From assembly GCA_963675425.1 (NCBI GenBank), contig OY776214.1, positions 868,001 through 932,000 on the forward strand: a stretch of DNA of 64,000 nt. The letters run 5' to 3'. The DNA comes from Sporobacter sp963675425. Its GTDB lineage: Bacteria > Bacillota > Clostridia > Oscillospirales > Oscillospiraceae. The notes below the pieces were generated by a model, which was not told the origin of the DNA, searched no databases, and was given only the letters and a program-made list of their open reading frames with translations. The position numbers and the translations under genes were made by a program. This document shows, piece after piece, positions 7,955 to 15,808 of the stretch; positions within the stretch are counted from its first letter, which is position 1, and each line of letters opens with the position of its first letter.

Positions 7955-8367
7955 AAACCTACCGCAGTGAGCTACACTTTAACCTCCCGACCCGCCGCGG
8001 GCTCGTAAATATCACGCGCCATGTCGAAGAGGCACTGCGTGAAAGCGGCATCCAGGACGGTCTGGCCCTTATAAATCCCATGCATATCACCGCCAGTGTT
8101 TTCATCAACGACGACGAGCACGGGCTGCATCACGACTTTGAGGTATGGCTGGAAAAGCTCGCGCCGGAAAAGCCTTATGACCAATATCGCCACAACGGCT
8201 TTGAGGATAACGCCGATGCACATATTAAGCGCACCATCATGGGGCGCGAAGCCGTCGTCGCTATCACAAACGGTCAGCTCGATTTTGGAACGTGGGAGCA
8301 GATCTTCTATTATGAATTCGATGGCAAGCGGGACAAGCGTGTTCTGATCAAGATTATCGGCGATTAA
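7951..8367 (+). CDS. YjbQ family protein (UPF0047)
   Basis: The 138-residue protein matches the YjbQ/UPF0047 family throughout, with the conserved core INPMHITASVFINDDEHGLHHDF followed by the C-terminal GQLDFGTWEQIFYYEFDGKR. Conserved His (HITAS, HGLHHD) and Asp/Glu residues form the family's likely metal or active site. Members have been reported to have weak thiamine-phosphate synthase activity, so the name secondary thiamine-phosphate synthase is often used; the physiological role is unsettled. It overlaps the EamA gene by ATGA. Confidence 0.88.
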   Translation: MKTYRSELHFNLPTRRGLVNITRHVEEALRESGIQDGLALINPMHITASVFINDDEHGLHHDFEVWLEKLAPEKPYDQYRHNGFEDNADAHIKRTIMGREAVVAITNGQLDFGTWEQIFYYEFDGKRDKRVLIKIIGD

Positions 8368-8441
8368 CCGGCTTTGCCGGAGCCATACACATTTATTATC
8401 TCTGCCGCACGGAACGCGCGGCCCAGGCGAAAGGACTATTT

Positions 8442-9104
8442 ATGTTTACCGGTTTCAATGAGGAAGCGACGGCGTTTTTATGGGGCATCCGCCTTAACAA
8501 CAACCGCGAGTGGTTTCTCGAAAATAAAAAAGCGTATCAGGAGCACGTCCAAAAGCCCCTTGGCGAGCTAGCCCGGGACGTGTGGACGTACATGACGGAG
8601 AAGGCCGGACTGGAACTGGATAGCCGTGTCAGCCGCATCTATCGGGACGCGCGGCGCATTCGATCCGGCGGCCCGTATAAGGAGCATCTATGGTTCTCTC
8701 TTGAAAAGGAGCATGTTGACTGGCAGACAACGCCTGTTTTCTTCTTTGAAATCTCCAGCGAGGGATATTCCTACGGTATGGGCTACTTTCAGGCGCCGCC
8801 AGCCACCATGAAAAAATTTCGCGACAGGCTGGACGCCAATCCCGCCGAATTTGTCCGGATCGCCGAGAAGCTTATGCAGGAGAAAGACTTTGAGCTTACC
8901 GGAGACGAATACAGCCGGAAAAAAGGCGATAAAGACGGCATACTGGACAAATGGTACAACCGGAAAAACATTTCAATGATCGCCGAACACGGAGGTCACG
9001 AGGCCGTTTATTCGCCTGAATTTACAAACACGCTCTGCTCAGCGTTTCATAAGCTCGTGCCGCTTTACAATTATCTTTGGTCCCTAGAAGGTGACAAGCC
9101 GTAA
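8442..9104 (+). CDS. DUF2461 domain protein
   Basis: This 220-residue cytosolic protein belongs to DUF2461 (TIGR02453). Family marks are the N-terminal LWGIRLNNNREWFLENKKAYQ, the central SRVSRIYRDARRIRSGGPYKEHLWF, and GYSYGMGYFQAPPATMKKFRDRL. No catalytic function is established for the family. It follows yjbQ by 74 bp on the same strand and precedes a bidirectional terminator, so it ends the pcrA-EamA-yjbQ cluster. Confidence 0.88.
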   Translation: MFTGFNEEATAFLWGIRLNNNREWFLENKKAYQEHVQKPLGELARDVWTYMTEKAGLELDSRVSRIYRDARRIRSGGPYKEHLWFSLEKEHVDWQTTPVFFFEISSEGYSYGMGYFQAPPATMKKFRDRLDANPAEFVRIAEKLMQEKDFELTGDEYSRKKGDKDGILDKWYNRKNISMIAEHGGHEAVYSPEFTNTLCSAFHKLVPLYNYLWSLEGDKP

Positions 9105-9115
9105 CGGACATCCAT

Positions 9116-9156
9116 AAAAAAAGGAGTGCCTCATTTAATGAGACACTCCCTTTTTT
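9116..9156. terminator. Bidirectional terminator between DUF2461 and acpP
   Basis: GGAGTG-C-CTCAT pairs with ATGAG-A-CACTCC. Seven A residues precede the stem and six T residues follow it, so it can stop transcription from both converging operons. Confidence 0.9.
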
Positions 9157-9170
9157 ATATTTACTTTAAG

Positions 9171-9413
9171 TTACGCGTTGCTTTCCTCAACCATTTTTTC
9201 AATAAAAGACGCAATCTCACCGACGGTTTTATAACTGTAAATGGATTCGTCCGTTATGACGATCCCGAATTCTTCTTCGAGCATCATGATCATTTCGACG
9301 ACGTCCAGAGAGTCGGCACCGAGATCATTGATGATCTCCGTATCCTCGCTGATTTTTTCGGCATCCATTTCAAGCTGCGACGCCAAGAGCTCCTTAACCT
9401 TGTCGAAAACCAT
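9171..9413 (-). CDS. acpP: Acyl carrier protein
   Basis: The 80-residue acidic protein carries the 4'-phosphopantetheine site GADSLDVVE with Ser35, followed by the recognition helix MIMMLEEEFG. It carries growing acyl chains in fatty-acid synthesis in the cytosol. The ATG at 9413 follows a GGGGGAG ribosome binding site; upstream in-frame codons lack one. It sits 26 bp downstream of khpB, as the last gene of the rpmH-rnpA-yidD-yidC-khpB operon. An isolated ACP here, away from other fatty-acid genes, is unusual. Confidence 0.95.
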   Translation of the reverse strand: MVFDKVKELLASQLEMDAEKISEDTEIINDLGADSLDVVEMIMMLEEEFGIVITDESIYSYKTVGEIASFIEKMVEESNA

Positions 9414-9439
9414 ATAAAACTCCCCCTGTACTCTTGTAT

Positions 9440-10114
9440 TCAGCACCATTCTTTATACGCCGGCGAAGCCTTCGTACTGCCGCCGCCTTTTCGTTCATAA
9501 ACAACGACAACCCGGCGGTTTGGCTCGGTCCCGATTGAATAGGTCGTGACGTTTTCATGCTCCTGCAGGGTCGTATGGATAATATGGCGCTCATAAGAAT
9601 TCATTGGTTCAAGCGTCATATTTCTTCTATACTTGACGGCCTTGGCGGCGACCTTGTCGGCCAGCCGTTCCAGCGCCTCGTTTCGGCGCTGCCTGTAATT
9701 TTCCGTGTCGATGTTGACGCGCACGCGACCCGCAACATTTCTGTTAACCACATAGTTTGTCAGGTGTTGGATCGCATCGAGTGTCTCCCCGCGCCGGCCA
9801 ATCAGGATACCCGGGTCCTCTCCGGTCAGGTTTACGGAGACAACGCCTTCTTCCTCGGTAATCTCAGGCTTCGCGCTTACACCCATGCGTTTAAACAGCC
9901 CGGTTAAAAAGCTTTCCACGCGCTCGGCGTTTGATGTGACGCATTCATAGGTCACCCGGACGACGGCGGGCGCACTTTTCAAGCCCAGAAACCCTGCTTT
10001 TGCCCGCTCAATGATCTCCACGGATACTTCATCACGACCGATGCCCAGCTCATCCAGCGCCGTCTGGATGGCCTCGTCCTCCGTCTTGCCGCTTACTTCA
10101 ATCGATTTCAACAT
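9440..10114 (-). CDS. khpB: RNA-binding protein KhpB (Jag, SpoIIIJ-associated)
   Basis: The 224-residue protein has the three expected domains. A Jag-N domain covers about residues 1-50 (SIEVSGKTEDEAIQTALDEL). A KH-like domain contains GILIGRRGETLDAIQ (about residues 108-122). A C-terminal R3H domain contains the ERHIIHTTL motif. KhpB pairs with KhpA to bind mRNAs and small RNAs, affecting cell elongation and division. Its position directly after yidC is conserved across Firmicutes. Confidence 0.93.
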   Translation of the reverse strand: MLKSIEVSGKTEDEAIQTALDELGIGRDEVSVEIIERAKAGFLGLKSAPAVVRVTYECVTSNAERVESFLTGLFKRMGVSAKPEITEEEGVVSVNLTGEDPGILIGRRGETLDAIQHLTNYVVNRNVAGRVRVNIDTENYRQRRNEALERLADKVAAKAVKYRRNMTLEPMNSYERHIIHTTLQEHENVTTYSIGTEPNRRVVVVYERKGGGSTKASPAYKEWC

Positions 10115-10167
10115 GCCGTTTCACCCCTTATAAAAGCCGTGCGCTGTATCTGGCGGCTTATAGTTGT

Positions 10168-11514
10168 CTATTCGTCCTTTTTCTCGGTTTCATCTTCACT
10201 GTCCGCGTCAGCCGATTGCTCGTTGGCCTCGTCCTCTTCGGTTTCAGCCCCGTCTGCCACGGTTTCGTTTGTCAGCTCGGCTGTTTCCTCAGCCTCGGAT
10301 GCGGCACTTTCAGCCTCGTCCGGCTCTTCTCCGGATTCGGATAGGCCTGCCGTTGAATCTTCGCCGGTAAAGCGGTCCGGATTGTAGGCCCGGCCCCGCG
10401 CGTAGCGCCGTGTTCCGACGCTGCTGGGATCTTCCTTCTTTTCGTCGGGCTTATCAGAATTCTGCTTTTCCCACTCAGCGGTCTTTTCCAGCTGCTCCTG
10501 ACGCTCCGTCTTGGCCTGTTTTTTCTTGGACGTATTGCGGTTTTTAGTTGTCGCGTTTTCCAGCTTCTTGCGCTCAGTTTCCGCCCGCTTGGCCTCAAGC
10601 TCGGCCTCGCGTATTTTCATTTGCTCAAATTTTATGGCATCCTCGGCTTCCATGATCTTCGTATAATGCTTCGTCAGGATAATCTCCTGCACAGTCTGGA
10701 ACAGCATGCTCGCTATAATATATACGCCGATGGCGCCGGGCATGATAAATGCAAAATAAACGTTGATGAGCGGCATGAAAAGCATCATGGACTTCATGGA
10801 GTTTGCCTGCGGATTATCCGGCTGGGCGTTCATCTTCATGCTGATTCGCGATGTCACGAAAGCCAGCCCACCCGAGACGATCGGCAGCAGGAACAGCAAA
10901 AGCCCCGGCCCCCAGACGGACGGATCGCTCCAATCCGTTTGCCATAAAAATTGAACATTCGGGTGTTGGCCAAGGTCCATGCCCAAAAAACCGTAGTTAA
11001 TCTGCTGAAGTTTATCGGTAATCTGCGTAAAAACTTGAAAGTTCTCGGGCCTGGATATAAACTGCGCCTGAGATATCTGCTCATAGCTGGCGTTTAACGT
11101 GTTGGTCCAGCCTAACTCCGTCAGCTTTTCAAGGATCGGACCATTTAAAATATCCTTTGAAATGCCCATCATAATGGTAATCGGCTGACGGATGGCCGAA
11201 AACAGCGCGATAATGATCGGGAACGGGATAAGCGACCACAGGCATCCCGACATCGGGTTGACGCCCTCTTCTTTATAGAGCTTGGCGACTTCTTCGTTGT
11301 ATTTTTGCTTATTCGCGCCGTGTTTTTTCTCGAGCTCCTTCATCTTGGGTTGCAAGCGGCTTGTTTTCATCGTGCTGCGCTTCGATTTCATCTGGAACGG
11401 CAGCAGGATGCCCTTAACGAGTAACGCGAACAATATGACGGCCAAGCCGTAATTGTCAACCAGCTGGTACAGCAGCATTAAAAGCCAGCCAAACGGTTTT
11501 GTTATAAACTCCAA
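10168..11514 (-). CDS. yidC: Membrane protein insertase YidC (Oxa1/SpoIIIJ family)
   Basis: It inserts membrane proteins with or without SecYEG. The Firmicute 5-TM architecture is visible: PFGWLLMLLYQLVDNYGLAVILF, a charged cytosolic loop (MKSKRSTMKTSRLQPKMKELEKK), the NPMSGCLWSLIPFPIIIALF helix, and two helix pairs before residue 300. The last 150 or so residues form a long charged coil and then a strongly acidic Ser/Glu/Asp tail, much longer than in Bacillus. I place the start at TTG 11514 because GGAG lies eight bases upstream and the product then begins at the usual point; GTG 11547 is in frame but lacks a ribosome binding site. Confidence 0.93.
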   Translation of the reverse strand: MEFITKPFGWLLMLLYQLVDNYGLAVILFALLVKGILLPFQMKSKRSTMKTSRLQPKMKELEKKHGANKQKYNEEVAKLYKEEGVNPMSGCLWSLIPFPIIIALFSAIRQPITIMMGISKDILNGPILEKLTELGWTNTLNASYEQISQAQFISRPENFQVFTQITDKLQQINYGFLGMDLGQHPNVQFLWQTDWSDPSVWGPGLLLFLLPIVSGGLAFVTSRISMKMNAQPDNPQANSMKSMMLFMPLINVYFAFIMPGAIGVYIIASMLFQTVQEIILTKHYTKIMEAEDAIKFEQMKIREAELEAKRAETERKKLENATTKNRNTSKKKQAKTERQEQLEKTAEWEKQNSDKPDEKKEDPSSVGTRRYARGRAYNPDRFTGEDSTAGLSESGEEPDEAESAASEAEETAELTNETVADGAETEEDEANEQSADADSEDETEKKDE

Positions 11515-11543
11515 GTTCGTGTCTCCATTCTGAAAGTTCGTGC

Positions 11544-11753
11544 TCACGGCACGGGGTCATACCCGCCTTTATGAAACGGATGGCATTTTAGAAATCTCCT
11601 GAGTGCCAGCCATGCGCCTTTTGCAGCGCCGTATTTCTCAACCGCCTCAAGCGCATACGCCGAACAGGTTGGTGTAAAACGGCAGGAGGGCTTTGTCAGC
11701 GGCGATATATTCTTTCTGTAAAATCGGATCAGGGCAATGAGTATTGATTTCAT
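11544..11753 (-). CDS. yidD: Membrane protein insertion efficiency factor YidD
   Basis: The 69-residue protein has the YidD pattern: an amphipathic N-terminus (LIALIRFYRKNISPL), the Cys-containing core SCRFTPTCSAYALEAVEKYG, and the C-terminal CHPFHKGGYDPVP. It assists YidC- and Sec-dependent insertion. The ATG at 11753 overlaps the rnpA stop as ATGA, the classical coupled arrangement, and yidC follows at once. Confidence 0.95.
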   Translation of the reverse strand: MKSILIALIRFYRKNISPLTKPSCRFTPTCSAYALEAVEKYGAAKGAWLALRRFLKCHPFHKGGYDPVP

Positions 11754-12094
11754 GACTTGTCCGCGCAGACACCGAGCCGCCGGCACAGCCGGAGAAAATC
11801 CGCCTCCAGCTCGCGGTACTGGCTGAATTTGCTTTTTGCCCGCGCGACAATGACGAGGTCGTAGCCAGCGGCAAGCTTGTCCTCGTTAAGCCGGTAGATC
11901 TCTCGGTACCGGCGCCGTATACGGTTTCTTTTAACGGCGTTGCCAAGCTTTGTGCTGACGGTGATTCCCAATTTATTGGCGCGGCTTCTGTTCCGCCGGC
12001 AATAGACGGCGGCATATGGGGAAGCGGCGCATTTGCCCTTAGCGTACAGACGTCTGAATTCGTAGTTGTTTTTTAAGGATGTAGAAAACCTCAT
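11750..12094 (-). CDS. rnpA: Ribonuclease P protein component
   Basis: The 114-residue basic protein assists RNase P RNA in 5' processing of tRNA. It begins MRFSTSLKNNYEFRRLYAKG, has the RNase P protein core KLGNAVKRNRIRRRYREIYR (the RNR motif), and ends in a helix-rich C-terminus. ATG 12094 is spaced eight bases from a GGGAG ribosome binding site; a GTG at 12103 would be too close to it. It lies 76 bp after rpmH, the near-universal bacterial order. Confidence 0.95.
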   Translation of the reverse strand: MRFSTSLKNNYEFRRLYAKGKCAASPYAAVYCRRNRSRANKLGITVSTKLGNAVKRNRIRRRYREIYRLNEDKLAAGYDLVIVARAKSKFSQYRELEADFLRLCRRLGVCADKS

Positions 12095-12170
12095 GCGGCA
12101 CACTCCCTGTCAAACAGCCATAGGGCGGATAAACCGCCCTAAAAATCAATTTCCGGCTTAGCTCGGTCCA

Positions 12171-12305
12171 TTATGCGGAGAGCTTCGCTCTGCCCTTCGC
12201 GCGGCGGCGGGCAAGAACTTTTCGGCCGTTCTTTGTTGACATTCTCTTACGGAATCCGTGCTCCTTGGAGCGCTGGCGTTTTTTCGGCTGATATGGTCTG
12301 AGCAT
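12171..12305 (-). CDS. rpmH: Ribosomal protein bL34
   Basis: The minus strand encodes 44 residues, beginning MLRPYQPKKRQRSKEHGF and ending in an Arg/Lys-rich tail (ARRRAKGRAKLSA). This is the complete L34 sequence pattern. A perfect AAGGAGGT ribosome binding site lies seven bases upstream of the ATG at 12305. It is the first gene of the rnpA-yidD-yidC-khpB-acpP operon. The dnaA gene that usually stands divergently next to rpmH is absent. Confidence 0.97.
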   Translation of the reverse strand: MLRPYQPKKRQRSKEHGFRKRMSTKNGRKVLARRRAKGRAKLSA

Positions 12306-12460
12306 ATGTGGCACCTCCTTAACAAGTCGGACTATTCGGTTCAGTTACCGAAAACTTCCCCAGAAGTTTCACAGCGGCTGCCGATGAACCCGGAACGGGC
12401 AATCTTACTCGGTGCGATGTCTAATAAAACGTCGCGGCTGAGCAGCCGATGTCATAATCG

Positions 12461-12476
12461 ATCGGAATGTTCCGAT
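12461..12476 (-). repeat. Palindrome at the start of the rpmH transcript
   Basis: ATCGGAATGTTCCGAT has 7-bp arms around a two-base centre and lies just downstream of the predicted start of transcription. It could be an operator or simply a 5' hairpin of the mRNA. Confidence 0.4.
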
Positions 12477-12486
12477 GCGGAAATTT

Positions 12487-12516
12487 ATTATATAATACCC
12501 CGCCCGACCGTGTCAA
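12487..12516 (-). promoter_or_regulatory. Promoter of the rpmH-rnpA-yidD-yidC-khpB-acpP operon
   Basis: A perfect TTGACA (12516-12511) and a perfect TATAAT (12492-12487) are separated by 18 bp on the minus strand. The leader is about 175 nt before the rpmH start codon and holds several short GC-rich inverted repeats. Confidence 0.85.
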
Positions 12517-12734
12517 CAAAAAATACCCGGACCGTGCGCGGCTTATATGTATTTATCAATGCTTCCCGGAATTGGCGGCCAGCTTTTTCTGGCCTTCTGA
12601 CCTCACAGGGTACCTTTACCTGGCGTTTGCCTTATCCGCAGCGGACACGCTGGCTTTTCCCGCACAGCGTCATCCGGCTGAATAAAGTTGCCTTCATCGT
12701 TTAACAGAAAGTTACCTAATATCGTTTCATACGA
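12517..12734. other. Spacer between the U32 gene and the rpmH promoter
   Basis: No gene is supported. It contains one hairpin (GGCCAG-AAAAAG-CTGGCC on the minus strand, near 12571-12590) and one TTATCCGCA, a single-mismatch DnaA box. There is no cluster of boxes that would mark an origin. Confidence 0.5.
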
Positions 12735-13967
12735 TTAAAATCCATTTTCGGCTCCATTTCTGCTTTTGCGCACAATCGAGTATCTGGGCGCAGTTTTCGG
12801 CAGTTTCATCCGAAACGGCATCATTGGATGCTTCACGGCGTCGAGCATCCCGCCTTCGGCATCATAAATCAGCTCAGCCACAAACGAAACCGGCTCGTCG
12901 TCCGGTGTCAGCAGCTCAAGCCTATCGCCTTGAAAAAAGTAATTACGCTGCGTGAGGTCGGCAAGCCCGTCTTCATCGCACGCTTCAACGACGGCGACGA
13001 CATCGCATTCGGAAAAATACATGGCGTCCTCGTAATACTGGCCGGGGCCCGCCGCATCAAAATAAAAACCGGTAGAATACTGCCGGTGGCTGACCTTGTT
13101 GACCTCATTGAGCCAGACGGGCGCCAAAGCCTCGCCCTTTGCAGCCGCGTCGATGGCTTGCCGGTAGGCGTTTGTAATAACAGCAGCGTAATAAAACGAT
13201 TTCTGACGCCCTTCAATCTTAAAGCTGTCAATGCCGGCCTCCATCAGCTCGGGGACGTGATCGATCATGCACAGGTCCCTCGAATTTAAGAGGAACGTAC
13301 CACCATCCTCCGTTATCTCCTGCATTTCACCCGGCCGCCTTTCCTCAATGAGATGATATTTCCAGCGGCACGGCTGAGCGCAAGCGCCACGGTTGGCGTC
13401 ACGTCCGGTGAGATAGTTCGACAGCAGGCAGCGTCCTGAAAACCCCATGCACATGCTGCCGTGTACAAAAGTCTCAATTTCCAGCTCCCCGGGCGTATTG
13501 TCCCGGATCTCGCGGATTTCCCCAAGCGTCAGCTCGCGCGCGAGAATCACGCGGGTTGCACCTAAATCAAAAAATGCGCGGGCGCTCGCCGCGTTGGTCA
13601 CGCCCGCCTGTGTGCTCACATGGCACTTTAAGCCCGGCGCGTATTTTTTAGCCAGGGCCATCGCGCCGAGGTCCGAAACGATGAGAGCATCCACGCCGGC
13701 CGACTGCAGCTGCTCAAGAAACGGCGGCAACGCTTTGATATCGTCGCCATGCATCACCGTATTGCACGCGGCGTAAAGGCGCGCGCCGTGCTCCCGGCAG
13801 AGCTCGGCGGCTATTTGCAACTCGTCAATGCCAAAATTGCCCGACGCCGCGCGCATGCCGAAACGCTGTCCCGACAGGTAAACGGCGTCCGCGCCGTAAC
13901 GGAGCGCCATTATAAGGCGCTCCATATCGCCGGCCGGGGATAAAAGCTCCGGTCTTTTATCCGCCAT
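12735..13967 (-). CDS. U32 family peptidase / tRNA hydroxylation protein TrhP-like
   Basis: The 410-residue protein begins ADKRPELLSPAGDMERL, then shows the TIM-barrel-like U32 pattern (YGADAVYLSGQRFGMRA) and the family signature ETFVHGSMCMGFSGRCLLSN, with Cys residues continuing in GACAQPCRW. Proteins of this type (YrrN/YrrO, TrhP) are needed for 5-hydroxyuridine formation at tRNA position 34; older annotations call them collagenase-like proteases. ATG 13967 lies inside the last codons of mltG (11-bp overlap). The mltG neighbourhood matches the yrrL-yrrM-yrrN-yrrO region of Bacillus, supporting the TrhP reading. Confidence 0.85.
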   Translation of the reverse strand: MADKRPELLSPAGDMERLIMALRYGADAVYLSGQRFGMRAASGNFGIDELQIAAELCREHGARLYAACNTVMHGDDIKALPPFLEQLQSAGVDALIVSDLGAMALAKKYAPGLKCHVSTQAGVTNAASARAFFDLGATRVILARELTLGEIREIRDNTPGELEIETFVHGSMCMGFSGRCLLSNYLTGRDANRGACAQPCRWKYHLIEERRPGEMQEITEDGGTFLLNSRDLCMIDHVPELMEAGIDSFKIEGRQKSFYYAAVITNAYRQAIDAAAKGEALAPVWLNEVNKVSHRQYSTGFYFDAAGPGQYYEDAMYFSECDVVAVVEACDEDGLADLTQRNYFFQGDRLELLTPDDEPVSFVAELIYDAEGGMLDAVKHPMMPFRMKLPKTAPRYSIVRKSRNGAENGF

Positions 13968-15321
13968 ACGCGTCGCTGTTAACAAATGCCAGGAAGTCAT
14001 CGTAATCACTGAAGAAGTCATGCGTTTTATCATGATTGAGCGCATAGTAGAAGTAATTGGTGTGCTCGGGATAAAGCGCGCCCTTAATGGACTCGATGCC
14101 GGGGTTGCCGACCGGGCCGGCCGGAAGGCCCGGATACATATAGGTGTTGTACGGGCTGTCGTACTCCGTTGAAAATTTTTCGTCAGTTCCCGCGACGTCA
14201 TGAATGGCATAGAAAATCGTGGCGTCGATCTCAAGATACTTGTAATCGCTGTTCAAACGGTTGTAGATTACGGAAGCGATCAAATCCCGCTCTTCATCGC
14301 CGCCGGCCTCTCTTTCGATCATGGACGCAATAATGATAATATCCCGCATTGAGTAGCCCAGCTCCGCCGCGCGATCTATATACTCCTGCTTAAACTTGGA
14401 TTCAAAGTTGTCTAAAAGCTTTGTAAAGGCGCGTGTCGGGGAATCGCCGACATAGTACGTATACGTGTCGGGGAATAAATAGCCCTCCAGCCTGAATTGG
14501 TCGCCCAGCGTGCTCTGGTCGAGGAACGGGTAATCAAAATCATAGTTGGCCGCCGTGTCCCACAGCTCATCCGCCGAGGCCACGCCATTGGCGTCAAACA
14601 GCTCGATAATCTGGCGGAGTGAAAAACCCTCCGGTATAACCACGTCAACCTCGGCGCGCTGGCCGCCCTTTGTAGACATACCCGTGACGAGGGCCCGGTA
14701 ATCGAAGTTTTCATTGAGATAATAGGTGCCGGCCGCAATCGTCTTGTCTGCGTGGGAGAAATTGGCGAACAGCTTAAAGAGGAACTTGTACTCGACCAGT
14801 CCGTTCTCTTTTAAAATTGTAGCCACTTCGTCAAGGGTATAATCCTGAGGAATTGTGACCTGTACGACCTCGCTGTCGGAGCCGAGTCCGAGGACATCCG
14901 TTGCAGCCAGCCATAGAAGCGAAGCCAGCAGCAGGCAGATGCAAATGACAAAAACGGCGTACAAAATTCCGCTGAGGCAACCTGTGCGCCGCTCGCGCCG
15001 GGGCCGAAGCGGCCGGTTATCCGGCAGGTCCCGGTATTCCCCGTCAAAATCAAAATTCACCTTGAAGTCGTCATCTTTGCTGGTCGGCATTAAATCGCGC
15101 TCCTGCTTCGGCGCATCCGGCGCCGTATTTTTATCCGGCCCGCCGTCTGTGTCCGAAAAATTGTAATTATAAAAATGCAGGCCGTCGTCGGGTTCATCCG
15201 ACGTATAGTCATCATAGCCGCCGCTTTTGGGCTTTACGGACCCGGACTGCAACGCGCTCATGAGCTCTTCATTATAATCGTCGCCGAGGAGCTCTTTCCA
15301 ATATTCTGTATTGTCGTCCAT
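13957..15321 (-). CDS. mltG: Endolytic murein transglycosylase MltG
   Basis: It cleaves nascent glycan strands at the outer face of the membrane. The 454-residue protein has a long acidic, disordered cytosolic N-terminus (about 110 residues), a single membrane segment at about 116-139, a LysM-like part (IPQDYTLDEVATILKENGL), and the YceG catalytic domain. That domain carries IPEGFSLRQI, the catalytic Glu in IIIASMIEREAG, and the ASVIYNRL and GLPAGPVGNPGIESIKGAL signatures. ATG 15321 is preceded by GGAGTG; upstream frame extension lacks a ribosome binding site. The N-terminal extension is longer than in Bacillus. Confidence 0.93.
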   Translation of the reverse strand: MDDNTEYWKELLGDDYNEELMSALQSGSVKPKSGGYDDYTSDEPDDGLHFYNYNFSDTDGGPDKNTAPDAPKQERDLMPTSKDDDFKVNFDFDGEYRDLPDNRPLRPRRERRTGCLSGILYAVFVICICLLLASLLWLAATDVLGLGSDSEVVQVTIPQDYTLDEVATILKENGLVEYKFLFKLFANFSHADKTIAAGTYYLNENFDYRALVTGMSTKGGQRAEVDVVIPEGFSLRQIIELFDANGVASADELWDTAANYDFDYPFLDQSTLGDQFRLEGYLFPDTYTYYVGDSPTRAFTKLLDNFESKFKQEYIDRAAELGYSMRDIIIIASMIEREAGGDEERDLIASVIYNRLNSDYKYLEIDATIFYAIHDVAGTDEKFSTEYDSPYNTYMYPGLPAGPVGNPGIESIKGALYPEHTNYFYYALNHDKTHDFFSDYDDFLAFVNSDAYGG

Positions 15322-15632
15322 TTGATTCACTCCAATGTTTCGCCAGACATAAAAAACCGCGGCCCTGCCCATGGCGAGACTTTAATCCGCCTGCGGGCTC
15401 AAAAAACCCACACCGGATGCCACAAATTGTTTCAGATTTAAAATGATATCCGTTCCTGGAATTTTTAAAGTAACCCCGTCGGCGGAGACTGCATAGAATA
15501 TCGCAGACGGTGGCAAAAGATAAACTTACCGTCCCGCCAAAGACGATATGCCCTTATCAGTAATCTGCGCGTGATAAGTGAGGACTATGAAATTATATAA
15601 GCCGGCGCGCAGCGGCAGAATGGAGTCTATAT
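15322..15632. other. Divergent intergenic region of mltG and the Cys-rich peptide
   Basis: It must hold the mltG promoter (minus) and that of the 38-codon gene (plus). I see an inverted repeat CTTATCA ... TGATAAG near 15554-15582 and an AT-rich ATTATATAAG near 15592, but no consensus pair I would assign with confidence. Confidence 0.35.
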
Positions 15633-15749
15633 ATGTTTGGTTTTGGAAATAATTCCTGTTGGTGCATCATAATTATCCTGCTTGTTCTTTGCTGCTGCTG
15701 TGGCTGCGGCGGCGTCGGCGGCATCGGCGGCGACAACTGCTGCCGTTAA
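15633..15749 (+). CDS. Small Cys/Gly-rich single-pass membrane peptide (38 aa)
   Basis: The ATG at 15633 opens a 38-codon frame: a short MFGFGNNSCWC start, a hydrophobic run (IIIILLVL), then a block of four consecutive Cys, and Gly-Gly repeats ending in DNCCR. Nine of 38 residues are Cys. A GGAGTC ribosome binding site lies seven bases upstream. Peptides of this build recur in Clostridia, where automatic annotation often calls them high-cysteine chorion-like, and they resemble YjcZ-type sporulation peptides in having a Gly-rich start and one hydrophobic helix. The function is unknown; a spore-coat or metal-binding role is conjecture. Confidence 0.6.
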   Translation: MFGFGNNSCWCIIIILLVLCCCCGCGGVGGIGGDNCCR

Positions 15750-15808
15750 CGAGCAACCTACATACGATAAACAGGGTATAAACGCATCGGCGGATATTCC
15801 CTCATAGG

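Noticed and set aside
12517..12734. Possible replication origin next to rpmH
   Set aside because: Only one DnaA-box-like sequence, no cluster and no dnaA; not enough to call an origin.
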